NCBI RefSeq assembly: GCF_001487165.1
Contig: NZ_LN913006.1
Span: 1,916,305-1,980,304 of the forward strand
From: Blautia massiliensis (ex Durand et al. 2017)
GTDB taxonomy: Bacteria > Bacillota > Clostridia > Lachnospirales > Lachnospiraceae
Reading direction: 5' to 3'
Length of the DNA stretch: 64,000 nucleotides
How positions within the stretch are numbered: position 1 is the stretch's first letter; each line of letters begins with the position of its first letter. This document shows, in pieces, positions 38,278 through 45,606 of this stretch. The notes below the pieces were generated by a model. The model had not been told where the DNA came from. It worked only from the letters and a program-made list of their open reading frames with translations, and did not search any database. The position numbers and the translations under genes were made by a program.

Positions 38278-39309
38278 CTACAGATCTATATCACGTCTTC
38301 CGATCACCCGCTTCAGTTCTTCTCTCATTTCTCTGTAAATATTTTTATATCTGGACTTACGGTCCGTACATTTTATTTTTATGATGTCATGTTTTTTCTC
38401 ATACAAAACAGCCATACGACTTCGATGTTTATACATTCGTATTCCTGATCCGTCATAAAAAATCCTGCCTATAGCATCATTGATTCTCTCAGTCTGGATT
38501 ACAAATGTAAAACGTACATCTTTCTTTTTTTCTTCTCTGGTCAGCTCATTACACCAGAAAATCTCAAATGCATCATTCAGAAGCTGGATATGCATTTTCT
38601 CCATATCTGCTATATCAATGATCGCCCATAAGTTTACCTGTTGATTTTTTCTTTTCTGATAAAAACAGATTTGGTCATTCTCTTTTAATATATAATTTGC
38701 TTTTTTAGCATATCCGCTTTTAAAAAGACATTCTTCAAACACCAGAGGCTGATTTTTCTCCATTTCTTCTGTTGGATCAGGCAGTATCCTTCCTGCCAGT
38801 CCCTGCATTTCATATCCGATAAAGCTGAATGGCATCCAGATACCTTTTTTATTTCTCGGATAGCAGAAACTTTTCTTATAAATGTGGATATAATATGCTT
38901 CCACTACACCAAGGCTCATTATTATTCCCCAGTAAATCCAGAAAAATTCCAGTCTGATTTCCTGATATCTTCTATGTATTATATGATCAGAAATGAACCC
39001 TGCTGTCATCAGAAGAACATAACTCAAAAGCAAAATCTGTACTACAAAATATCCATTTATCTCAGAAAGCCATTTCCTCTTCTTCATCATTTTTCGTACA
39101 TACAGAGGATTCCTGTCATCATATAAATTTGCAAAAGGAAACCTTTCATTTCTTGCCCAAATTCTATCTGCCGATAATACAGCTTCTCCCATTGCCGCCA
39201 ACACTAATGCCATTCTGATCTCCGGCATGATCTGGTAGCAAGCTGGTGTCAGAAGTAATGTTATTAGAAAAAAACGTTTTGTTTTTTCACTCAAGCGATA
39301 TCTTCTCAT
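38278..39309 (-). CDS. L-family membrane protein L3 (function unknown)
   Basis: 343 residues, starting MRRYRLSEKTKRFFLIT. Same plan as L1/L2: two N-terminal helices, RNPLYVRKMMKKRKWLSEIN, a helix pair, NKKGIWMPFSFIGYE, then NQQVNLWAIIDIADMEKM (variant of NIWALIDITDM), FEIFWCNELTREEKKKDVRF, TFVIQTERINDAIGRIFYD and MYKHRSRMAVLYEKKHD. Roughly half the positions match L1 in the C-terminal domain. Because it has a plain ATG, it defines where the N-terminus of the family lies. S2 precedes it and S1 follows it, with gaps of about 30-40 bases. Confidence 0.82.
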   Translation of the reverse strand: MRRYRLSEKTKRFFLITLLLTPACYQIMPEIRMALVLAAMGEAVLSADRIWARNERFPFANLYDDRNPLYVRKMMKKRKWLSEINGYFVVQILLLSYVLLMTAGFISDHIIHRRYQEIRLEFFWIYWGIIMSLGVVEAYYIHIYKKSFCYPRNKKGIWMPFSFIGYEMQGLAGRILPDPTEEMEKNQPLVFEECLFKSGYAKKANYILKENDQICFYQKRKNQQVNLWAIIDIADMEKMHIQLLNDAFEIFWCNELTREEKKKDVRFTFVIQTERINDAIGRIFYDGSGIRMYKHRSRMAVLYEKKHDIIKIKCTDRKSRYKNIYREMREELKRVIGRRDIDL

Positions 39310-39348
39310 AGAAATCCAATAATCTTTTGTTTTATGATATCTATTATT

Positions 39349-40002
39349 TTAATGACTACTTATTATTTTCCATCCAGTTCTGACCCAATCCTTCAAAAAC
39401 CCGATTGGAACCATCTTCTGTCCATTTGCAGAAACCCAGTAGTCCTCTGGGTATTTTTTCAGATATCCATAGTAAACGTTTTCGCTTCCTTTTGCTTCGG
39501 AAAATTCTGTTCCTTCCGAATCGTATACATTCGTTATGGGAGATTTTATTCCCGGATATGGTGACACCACAACATACCATTCCCCATCAACTGCTACGGT
39601 AGATACGTCGACTATAATCCTGTCTCCTGTAAAACGCTTTGTGTCCTGAAACTCTGAATCTTCCGGAAGTTTCCAGCCGCTTTCTGTTTTTTCAAAAATC
39701 TGTGAGTCCATCACATCTCCATCATCCATAATAACCAATGCTGAAGTTTTTCCTCGTAATGTCACCACGACATCTGACCGATCATCATAGGCTGTTACTG
39801 CTTCCTCAAGTGTATGGAAACTTTGTTCAGCCTCTTTGTTATTTTCGGACATCATAAATATGATGACCACAGACAAAAGCGGAACCAGTATAAATATGGA
39901 TGTTTTTCGCGGGATTCTTTTCCTGGAATCCACGACTGCCACTATCATGAGCAACAGCAATAAGATTCCCCACGACCACCAGTTAGATAGTGAAATATTC
40001 AT
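39349..40002 (-). CDS. S-family membrane-anchored protein S2 (function unknown)
   Basis: 217 residues, the most divergent S copy. Two N-terminal hydrophobic segments (WGILLLLLMIVAVV and SIFILVPLLSVVIIFMM), then HTLEEAVTAYDDRSDVVVTL, SALVIMDDGDVMDSQIF, GWKLPEDSEF, AVDGEWYVVVSPYP and VYYGYLKKYPEDYWVSANGQK. A short extra C-terminal tail (FLKDWVRTGWKIISSH) is not present in S1 or S3. No known domain recognised. Follows S3 directly (34-base gap), breaking strict L-S alternation. Confidence 0.78.
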   Translation of the reverse strand: MNISLSNWWSWGILLLLLMIVAVVDSRKRIPRKTSIFILVPLLSVVIIFMMSENNKEAEQSFHTLEEAVTAYDDRSDVVVTLRGKTSALVIMDDGDVMDSQIFEKTESGWKLPEDSEFQDTKRFTGDRIIVDVSTVAVDGEWYVVVSPYPGIKSPITNVYDSEGTEFSEAKGSENVYYGYLKKYPEDYWVSANGQKMVPIGFLKDWVRTGWKIISSH

Positions 40003-40036
40003 TTTTATGTCCTCTTTTTCCTACAATCTTGACGCT

Positions 40037-40645
40037 TCACAGATTGATCTCTACTTTATCTCCATCTACAGAAATCCAGTAATCGTCTGGTTTCGTTTTC
40101 AGATATCCATAATATACCGTTATATTCTCATATTCCGTTTTTAAAAATTCTGTTCCAGCCGAATCGTGAACCTCATCTATAGAATTCTCCCCCATAAGAT
40201 AATGTGGGAGTATTACAATATACCATGCTCCATGTATTTCTATTGATCTCATATCAATATTGGCATCTTCTGAAGGATAGCTCATACTTTTTCTGAAAAA
40301 TGCTGAATCCGGCAATTTCCATTTCTTTCCATTTTTTGGAAAAATTCTTCCTTCAATAGATCCATCTTCATCCATGATAACATATGTAGATTTCTCATCC
40401 TGCAAGGTTGCTATTGGCTTCGCCTTAATATCATATGCCCGAATCGCTTTATCCAGCGAGCTAAAATTTCGCTGCACAAATACTGCCTGAAACATAATAA
40501 ATAACAAACCAACCAGAAAAATTGGTCTGATGATAAAAAGCGGTACCTTTTTAGATTTTTTCTTGCATACGAGAGCAACTGCCAATGCAATAAACATTAA
40601 TATTGTTATAACTCTTTCGAAAATGCTCAATATCAGATTCGCCAT
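40037..40645 (-). CDS. S-family membrane-anchored protein S3 (function unknown)
   Basis: 202 residues, start MANLILSIFERV. Two hydrophobic N-terminal segments with a CKKKSKKVP loop, then FSSLDKAIRAYDIKAKPIAT, STYVIMDEDGSIEGRIFP, KWKLPDSAFF, EIHGAWYIVILPHY and YYGYLKTKPDDYWISVDGDK. Its first five codons are inside the 1.08-kb repeat and are the source of the stub beside L1. It starts 13 bases after the L2 stop, so L2 and S3 are a tight pair. Confidence 0.8.
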   Translation of the reverse strand: MANLILSIFERVITILMFIALAVALVCKKKSKKVPLFIIRPIFLVGLLFIMFQAVFVQRNFSSLDKAIRAYDIKAKPIATLQDEKSTYVIMDEDGSIEGRIFPKNGKKWKLPDSAFFRKSMSYPSEDANIDMRSIEIHGAWYIVILPHYLMGENSIDEVHDSAGTEFLKTEYENITVYYGYLKTKPDDYWISVDGDKVEINL

Positions 40646-41712
40646 ATGATTCCTTTCTTCAGCTATTAATGGATTCTATCTCCGAATCATCATATATTTT
40701 CTTTAACTCTTTTCTCATTTCCTTATTGATACTTATATATTTTGAATCATTATCAGCCCATTTTACTTTCAGGATATCGTGTTTGCGTATATATAATACA
40801 GGCAGCCGGCTTCTGTGCTTATCCATAAAGATTCCCCCGCTTTCATAAAAAGTTTCCTGCAGGTAATCATTTATTTCATCTACCTGGATCACAAATGTAA
40901 AACGAATATCCTTCTTTTTTTCTTCTCTGGTCATCTCATTGATCCAGAACTCTGCAAATTTATCATTTAACAACAAAACATCATTTCTATCCATATCTGT
41001 AATATCTATAAGCGCCCAGATATTCACCTGATTATTTCTATTTTTCTTGAAAAAACTTACTTTTCCTTTTTCGTCCAGTTCATATTCTGACTTTTTTTGA
41101 TACTGGTTATGTAAAAGCCCTTTTTCAAATACAACGTTTCGTTCTTCGACCTCTTCTGGAAAAGTTATTTTGATATCTATTAACCTCTCATATTTGCAAC
41201 AAATAAAACTGAATGGCATCCAGATTCCTTTTTTATTCTCTATATACATGTAGCTTCTTGCATGAATCCTAGCACTATGCTTCAAAAATTGAACATACCC
41301 CGCTGTCATTAAAATATACAGTGATAATAACGCTTTTTCAATCGCATCATTCCCACTGCTATTCGTCCAACATTTCCAACAGGAATATACTGCTGCAAAA
41401 AAAACATCTGTCAAAAGCAACATTTGAAACAGAAAACACCCTCTGATTCCGGAAAGCCATTTTCGATTTTTTCTCATCATCCCATAAACATATAAAGGAT
41501 TTTCATCTACACTTTCCGAAGAAATATCCTGATCCGGTGTTCCGCCAAATCTGAATACCCATCCAGTCAATGCCAAATATCCCAAACCAGCTATTCCAAA
41601 TGTGAATCCATCATCTTCAAAAATCCAACGATATGACAAGAATAAAATACAAAATAATAAAATTTTTTCAGGTATCTTTTTTCTTTTCCTTCGGTCTATT
41701 CTAATCCCCCCT
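40630..41712. repeat. Direct repeat copy 2 (about 1.08 kb)
   Basis: Partner of 35450-36532. This copy keeps a complete L-S junction, so it is more likely to be the parent arrangement. Confidence 0.93.
40659..41699 (-). CDS. L-family membrane protein, copy L2 (function unknown)
   Basis: Nearly identical to L1; visible changes are Ser to Thr in MTREEKKKD, Met to Ile and Ile to Thr in DEINDYLQETF, and Gln to Gly in FYESGGIF. Start problem as in L1: an in-frame TAA TAA lies just upstream of the GGGGGG run, the codons after it are ATT AGA ATA, and the first conventional start is a TTG at 41637-41639 (MSYRWIFEDD) without a ribosome binding site. The interval given uses the ATA shared by both copies. 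First gene after the RHS tip domain. Confidence 0.75.
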   Translation of the reverse strand: MDRRKRKKIPEKILLFCILFLSYRWIFEDDGFTFGIAGLGYLALTGWVFRFGGTPDQDISSESVDENPLYVYGMMRKNRKWLSGIRGCFLFQMLLLTDVFFAAVYSCWKCWTNSSGNDAIEKALLSLYILMTAGYVQFLKHSARIHARSYMYIENKKGIWMPFSFICCKYERLIDIKITFPEEVEERNVVFEKGLLHNQYQKKSEYELDEKGKVSFFKKNRNNQVNIWALIDITDMDRNDVLLLNDKFAEFWINEMTREEKKKDIRFTFVIQVDEINDYLQETFYESGGIFMDKHRSRLPVLYIRKHDILKVKWADNDSKYISINKEMRKELKKIYDDSEIESINS

Positions 41713-41735
41713 AATTATTAAATACATACCGTTTT

Positions 41736-41766
41736 GTATTGGTGGGAATACCTTTCCCACCAATAC
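41736..41766. repeat. Perfect 12-bp inverted repeat after the RHS tip gene
   Basis: GTATTGGTGGGA (41736-41747) and TCCCACCAATAC (41755-41766), seven-base loop, no T-run on either strand. Possible transcript end or recombination-prone hairpin. Confidence 0.65.
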
Positions 41767-41793
41767 GTTTCCCATATATTTTATATGCCAAAA

Positions 41794-42294
41794 TTATACG
41801 TAAAGCCAATATAACTTTCCTAAATACTCATAACACTTCATATACCGCATTCCTTTTCCTGGAGTATACTCACCTCCCCCGCCAATAACTCTCCCATACT
41901 TTCGTATTACAATATTAGAATTAACCTTCCTATTACTCAAATAATCTCTAGAATAAGAAATTATTTGCTTTCCTGTTAATTGCCTCATTTTTTCATTTTT
42001 TTCTTCATTAACTGCCCTTCGTAGCGGTAATGCCTCTGCGAATGAAAGGTTCATATTTGAAATTCTTCGATTTGCGTCATGGTAATCTTTTCGCATATAT
42101 TTCAAATATCCTTTTTGATTTTGCTTTGGTCCTATATTATCTACAGCACTCCAAAATAATGATATTCCCGCACTTACCGCACCATTTATAACCGCACTTG
42201 TAAAATCTCTATTTTCATAATAATCACTTACAAACGAAGTAACACCACTTACAACTGCACCTGTTGTCGAACCACCAATTCCCAAAAATCCCAT
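41794..42294 (-). CDS. RHS-protein tip domain, possible toxin module, detached from its core
   Basis: 166 residues. The first 60 residues are Gly/Ala/Ser-rich and hydrophobic (GFLGIGGSTTGAVVSGVTSFV, AVINGAVSAGISLFWSAV), like the linker that follows an RHS core. Then comes a basic, Tyr-rich domain (KYMRKDYHDANRRISNM, IVIRKYGRVIGGGGEYTPGKG) ending MKCYEYLGKLYWLYV. I do not recognise the toxin class. The frame is open upstream of the ATG (INWITAASAGLGTAMG) and would continue the RHS core but for a frameshift. As it stands it lacks a secretion signal, so it may be a silent cassette. Confidence 0.65.
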   Translation of the reverse strand: MGFLGIGGSTTGAVVSGVTSFVSDYYENRDFTSAVINGAVSAGISLFWSAVDNIGPKQNQKGYLKYMRKDYHDANRRISNMNLSFAEALPLRRAVNEEKNEKMRQLTGKQIISYSRDYLSNRKVNSNIVIRKYGRVIGGGGEYTPGKGMRYMKCYEYLGKLYWLYV

Positions 42295-42332
42295 AGCGGT
42301 TCCAAGTCCTGCGGAAGCGGCAGTGATCCAGT

Positions 42333-42470
42333 TTATCTCTGACAGATTTTTCCCCAGCTGCTATACTTGTATTCTACTACAGTCTCTCCGGCGTCGTCAA
42401 TCAGTGCAACGACATCATTCTGCAATAATAAATTTTTCGTTACGGTTCCCTCCGACAGCTTTCCAATCTC
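42333..42470 (-). pseudogene. Degenerate RHS-repeat core fragment
   Basis: One frame reads NDVVALIDDAGETVVEYKY and then SSWGK, the standard RHS-repeat sequence, then stops at 42333-42335. The core motifs that normally follow (the YYYDSETGLYYL type) are absent. The tip domain continues in another frame a few codons later, so there is a deletion plus frameshift. Most of the RHS gene is missing upstream. The rest of the 42295-42555 gap holds no other gene. Confidence 0.75.
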
Positions 42471-42555
42471 CCACGTTCATGCTATACTGAACCTATCTCT
42501 GTCTGCCCGTTTCAGTCATGGGGCAGACTTATTTTTTTCAGGAAAGGATTTATTT

Positions 42556-43647
42556 ATGAAGCGTATCAAAAATATCGATCTGCTCCGTGCGGGGGCGATC
42601 CTCTACATTATGCTGTATCACTGCTACGTTCTGTCCGGGCAACCATGGCAGTCGCATACAGCCATCCACACACTTCTGACTCTTGGAGGTGAAGTAGGAG
42701 TTACACTGTTTTTCCTGTTAAGCGGATATGGGATTTATCTTTCCCTTTCTTCTTCGGAGGCGCGAGGCTGTCTCCCCGGCTGGCGGGCTTTTATGAAAAA
42801 GCGCTGTATCCGCATTATGCCCCAGTATTATGTATGTATCACGGTCCTTCTGATCTTTATGTCCACGCAGATGTTCAGCAATGAGGGACTTCGGCATATC
42901 CTGGCGTATTATACTTTTACGGAGAACTTTTCCCCAGTGACTCATGGTTCCATCAATGGTGCGCTGTGGACGATGGGCGTGATCTTTCAGTTTTATCTGA
43001 TCGCCCCGTTCCTTTATAAGGCAGTCCGGAAAAACTGGCTCGTCTCTGCCATTGTGTCCATTGTTTTCACTGTTATCTGCCGGTTCGCCGTTGTCCGCTA
43101 TCTCCACAATTCCGGGATTTCGGATAACTCTGTATATTTTGTATACGAGCGTCAGGTATTCTCTGCGCTGGATAATTTCGTGCTGGGAATGGCTGCTGCC
43201 GCTTTCTGGAAGCAGACCGGAGATCGTATGCAGGATTACCGGCTGAAGCTTGGACTTCCGGTTTCTATTGCAAGCACGGCACTGATCCTGGTATGGATCT
43301 TTTATTATCACAGTCACGGGCTTTATGGCACCGCTCCCTCCGGTTATCCGGCACATTCCATCCTGGCGGTCCTGCTCAGTATACTGCTTGTGGGATTCTC
43401 CCTCCTGCCGGAAATGGATTTCAGGTTTCTGCGTCCGCTGTACTTCGTAGCCCGGAACCAGTACGGGATCTATCTGTGGCATATGCCCATCATCATGATC
43501 CTGCAGGCCAATTCTCCATGGTTCAATACCATGAGCCAGCAGCGCTTCTGGCTGTTTTTGCCATGTATGGTGGTCATCACCTGCGTATTCGGCTATTTTG
43601 CAACCCGCTTTATCGACCATCCCGCTTCTGCGAAAAAGAAAGGATAA
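42556..43647 (+). CDS. Acyltransferase 3 family membrane protein (OafA/YrhL-like)
   Basis: 363 residues, about ten membrane helices. N-terminus KRIKNIDLLRAGAILYIMLYH with the conserved His of the family, VTLFFLLSGYGIYLS, and FMKKRCIRIMPQYYV with the Arg. These enzymes O-acetylate cell-surface sugars or peptidoglycan using acyl-CoA. The ATG at 42556 has AAAGG before it. The open frame reaches further upstream into RHS remnant DNA. A PsiE-like gene follows seven bases later, probably in one operon. Confidence 0.9.
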   Translation: MKRIKNIDLLRAGAILYIMLYHCYVLSGQPWQSHTAIHTLLTLGGEVGVTLFFLLSGYGIYLSLSSSEARGCLPGWRAFMKKRCIRIMPQYYVCITVLLIFMSTQMFSNEGLRHILAYYTFTENFSPVTHGSINGALWTMGVIFQFYLIAPFLYKAVRKNWLVSAIVSIVFTVICRFAVVRYLHNSGISDNSVYFVYERQVFSALDNFVLGMAAAAFWKQTGDRMQDYRLKLGLPVSIASTALILVWIFYYHSHGLYGTAPSGYPAHSILAVLLSILLVGFSLLPEMDFRFLRPLYFVARNQYGIYLWHMPIIMILQANSPWFNTMSQQRFWLFLPCMVVITCVFGYFATRFIDHPASAKKKG

Positions 43648-43653
43648 CTTCCC

Positions 43654-44097
43654 ATGAAAGACAGAACCGCCGTTAACCACAATATCCGTAAGCATTTTAA
43701 CGAACTGATCTACAACACAGCCCGTTACACAGAGATCGCGTTATCCATCGTGATCATTATCGTGATCGCACTGTCCGGACTGCGTCTGATCCTTACAACT
43801 GCCGGTACCTCCATCATGGATATGGACACCGGATTTTTTACCAGTTTCCTGTCACAGGCACTGTCTCTTGTAGTCGGTGTGGAGTTTGTAAAAATGCTCT
43901 GCCGCCATTCCGCCCAGACTGTTGTCGAAGTCCTGCTTTTTGCAACAGCAAGGCAGATGGTCGTGGAACATCTCGATCCTGTACAGACACTGATCGGGAT
44001 CATCGGTATCGCCATTCTCTTTGCCGTCCGGAAATATCTGATGACGGACAGTGATGATATGACCCCGCATCAGAAGAGTGCTTCAGAAGAATCCTAA
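43654..44097 (+). CDS. PsiE-like small membrane protein
   Basis: 147 residues. Four membrane segments (ALSIVIIIVIALSGLRLIL, FLSQALSLVVGVEFVKML, then VEVLLFATARQMVVEH, and LIGIIGIAILFAVRKYLM). The pattern and the FVKML / VVEVLLFATARQ sequence fit the PsiE (phosphate-starvation-inducible E) family, whose role is unknown. No phosphate-control signal was seen. Translated together with the upstream acyltransferase; followed by a strong terminator. Confidence 0.8.
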   Translation: MKDRTAVNHNIRKHFNELIYNTARYTEIALSIVIIIVIALSGLRLILTTAGTSIMDMDTGFFTSFLSQALSLVVGVEFVKMLCRHSAQTVVEVLLFATARQMVVEHLDPVQTLIGIIGIAILFAVRKYLMTDSDDMTPHQKSASEES

Positions 44098-44139
44098 AAA
44101 AAAGCTTTCTCTTCTGAGTGCAAATGAGCATAATTGCAG

Positions 44140-44186
44140 AAAAGCTCCAACTGTATCCCGATATTGATACAGTTGGAGCTTTTCTT
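44140..44186. terminator. Strong bidirectional terminator
   Basis: Perfect 18-bp arms AAAAGCTCCAACTGTATC (44140-44157) and GATACAGTTGGAGCTTTT (44166-44183), with T-rich tail. Ends the acyltransferase-psiE unit and the convergent CaCA gene. Confidence 0.93.
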
Positions 44187-44258
44187 ATAAATTTTGCATT
44201 GGTATAAACCCTATCCGATACTATTATCCACGTCGGACCAGCTGCATGCCCACAGCAG

Positions 44259-45266
44259 CTATCTCCAGATAATATACCCTGCATAGATCAGGTACATACA
44301 CACCATGGAAATTCCCTCTTTCCGGCTAATTCTCTGCTTTGTGGCCGCATAGATCCACACGATCAGCGAGAACACGATAAGTATGACAATATCAATAATA
44401 TTTTCCCGGATCAGTGCCACCGGATTGATGGCAGATGCAACTCCGAGAACCATCAGAATATTGAAAATATTGGAGCCTACCGCATTTCCCACAGCCATAT
44501 CCACTTCGTTCTTTCTGGCTGCAACCACGGAAGTCACCAACTCCGGAAGGGAAGTTCCGATAGAAACAATGGTCAGTCCCACCAGTGTCTGGCTCATTCC
44601 AAGATCAATGGCAATGCGGCTGGCAGCATCCACCGTAAGATCTCCGCCAAAGGCAATGGCAAGTGCGCCTCCCACAATAAAGAGGATGCTCTTCGGCCAG
44701 GAAAGGATGCCGATTTCTTCTTCCAGCTCTTCCACTCCTTCCATGTCCACATTTTTTCCTGCTGCCCTGGCCTTCATGGCACTTTGGATCATTACCACAA
44801 TATAGCCTGCAAAAAATCCCAGCAGGATCATTCCATCCAGATGACCAAGTCTCATTCCGATCGTATCTCCTGCTGCCAGGATCCCCAGCCCCAGAAGAAG
44901 GAGCGCACAGATCATGGAAAACGGAATATCCCTCCGGATGGTTTCCTTCTGTACCAGGATCGGTGTCAGGATGGAACAGACTCCAACAACCACCATCAGG
45001 TTAAAAATATTGGATCCTACCACATTGCTGACCGCAAGCTCATTGTTATTGACCAGTGACGCTGTAACGCTGACTGCAGTTTCCGGCAATGATGTTCCCA
45101 TTGCCACAATAGTAAGGCCGATGATGATCGGCGGCACCTTCAGCCTTTTTGCGATACTGGAACTTCCTTCTACAAAGAAATCCGCACCCTTCATCAGGAA
45201 CACAAAGCCGATCACAAGAAAAACTAACACAAGGATCAGCGGTGAACTGTTTACCAGATTTTCCAT
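44259..45266 (-). CDS. CaCA-family cation/proton or Na+/Ca2+ antiporter (YrbG-like), Mn-riboswitch controlled
   Basis: 335 residues from the ATG at 45264-45266; a GTG four codons earlier is possible. Two homologous halves, each with the alpha-repeat: GLTIVAMGTSLPETAVSVTA with VSNVVGSNIFNL in the first, GLTIVSIGTSLPELVTSVVA with VGNAVGSNIFNI in the second. About ten helices; an acidic loop (VEELEEEIG) lies between. The family usually exchanges Ca2+. The Mn2+ riboswitch in its leader suggests Mn2+ export, alone or together with Ca2+. Confidence 0.92.
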   Translation of the reverse strand: MENLVNSSPLILVLVFLVIGFVFLMKGADFFVEGSSSIAKRLKVPPIIIGLTIVAMGTSLPETAVSVTASLVNNNELAVSNVVGSNIFNLMVVVGVCSILTPILVQKETIRRDIPFSMICALLLLGLGILAAGDTIGMRLGHLDGMILLGFFAGYIVVMIQSAMKARAAGKNVDMEGVEELEEEIGILSWPKSILFIVGGALAIAFGGDLTVDAASRIAIDLGMSQTLVGLTIVSIGTSLPELVTSVVAARKNEVDMAVGNAVGSNIFNILMVLGVASAINPVALIRENIIDIVILIVFSLIVWIYAATKQRISRKEGISMVCMYLIYAGYIIWR

Positions 45267-45361
45267 TTTTCTTCTCACTTTCTTTTTTTATTTCCCATAA
45301 CCCGGAGATTCATTGTCGCCCGCCCTGCTGAAAAAATTCTTTCCGGCATTCTTTTGTTACA

Positions 45362-45420
45362 TAAAAAAGACCCATGTATGCCCTGCTGCAATAAGATATA
45401 ACAAAGCATACATGAGTCTC
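45362..45420 (-). terminator. Expression-platform terminator of the yybP-ykoY riboswitch
   Basis: Minus-strand arms GACTCATGTATGC and GCATACATGGGTC (about 45407-45419 and 45368-45380) with a T-run at 45363-45368. Its left arm contains CTCATG, which also closes the aptamer, so the two folds compete. Confidence 0.85.
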
Positions 45421-45501
45421 ATTCTTTAAGATTTGCCAGGTTTTTCAGAAAAAACCGGGTCTGTTGACAAATCACACTTACGTGCGAACTACTCCCTCAT
45501 G
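45411..45501 (-). promoter_or_regulatory. yybP-ykoY (Mn2+) riboswitch
   Basis: Minus-strand order: CATGAG, then GGGAGTAG (45489-45496), a hairpin CGCAC-GTGTG, GTCAACAGACC, a stem CCGG-TTTTT/AAAAA-CCTGG, then CTCATG pairing with the initial CATGAG. GGGAGTAG and GTCAACA are the conserved loop sequences of this class, which senses Mn2+ and turns genes on. The downstream antiporter is a fitting target. Identified by eye; not run against a covariance model. Confidence 0.78.
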
Positions 45502-45526
45502 GAATTAAAATTTTCAATTTTTTTCA

Positions 45527-45554
45527 ATTTAACAGAATTGTTTTTAAAAGTCAA
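45527..45554 (-). promoter_or_regulatory. Probable promoter of the Mn riboswitch / CaCA gene
   Basis: TTGACT (45549-45554), 16 bases, TTAAAT (45527-45532) on the minus strand, 26 bases before the aptamer. The 340-base gap 45267-45606 is filled by promoter, aptamer, terminator and a 95-base leader tail. Confidence 0.6.
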
Positions 45555-45606
45555 CCCCTGGCCGGTGACTTTTCTTTACCGAAAGCACATATTTTATGTA
45601 TCTTTA

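Noticed and set aside
42718..43695. 325-codon open frame antisense to the acyltransferase
   Set aside because: Acyltransferase motifs on the other strand are clear; this frame has no motif or start signal.
45362..45420. Hairpin as a simple terminator of the HAD gene
   Set aside because: It is nearly 190 bases after the HAD stop and competes with the Mn aptamer closing stem, so it is better read as the riboswitch platform.
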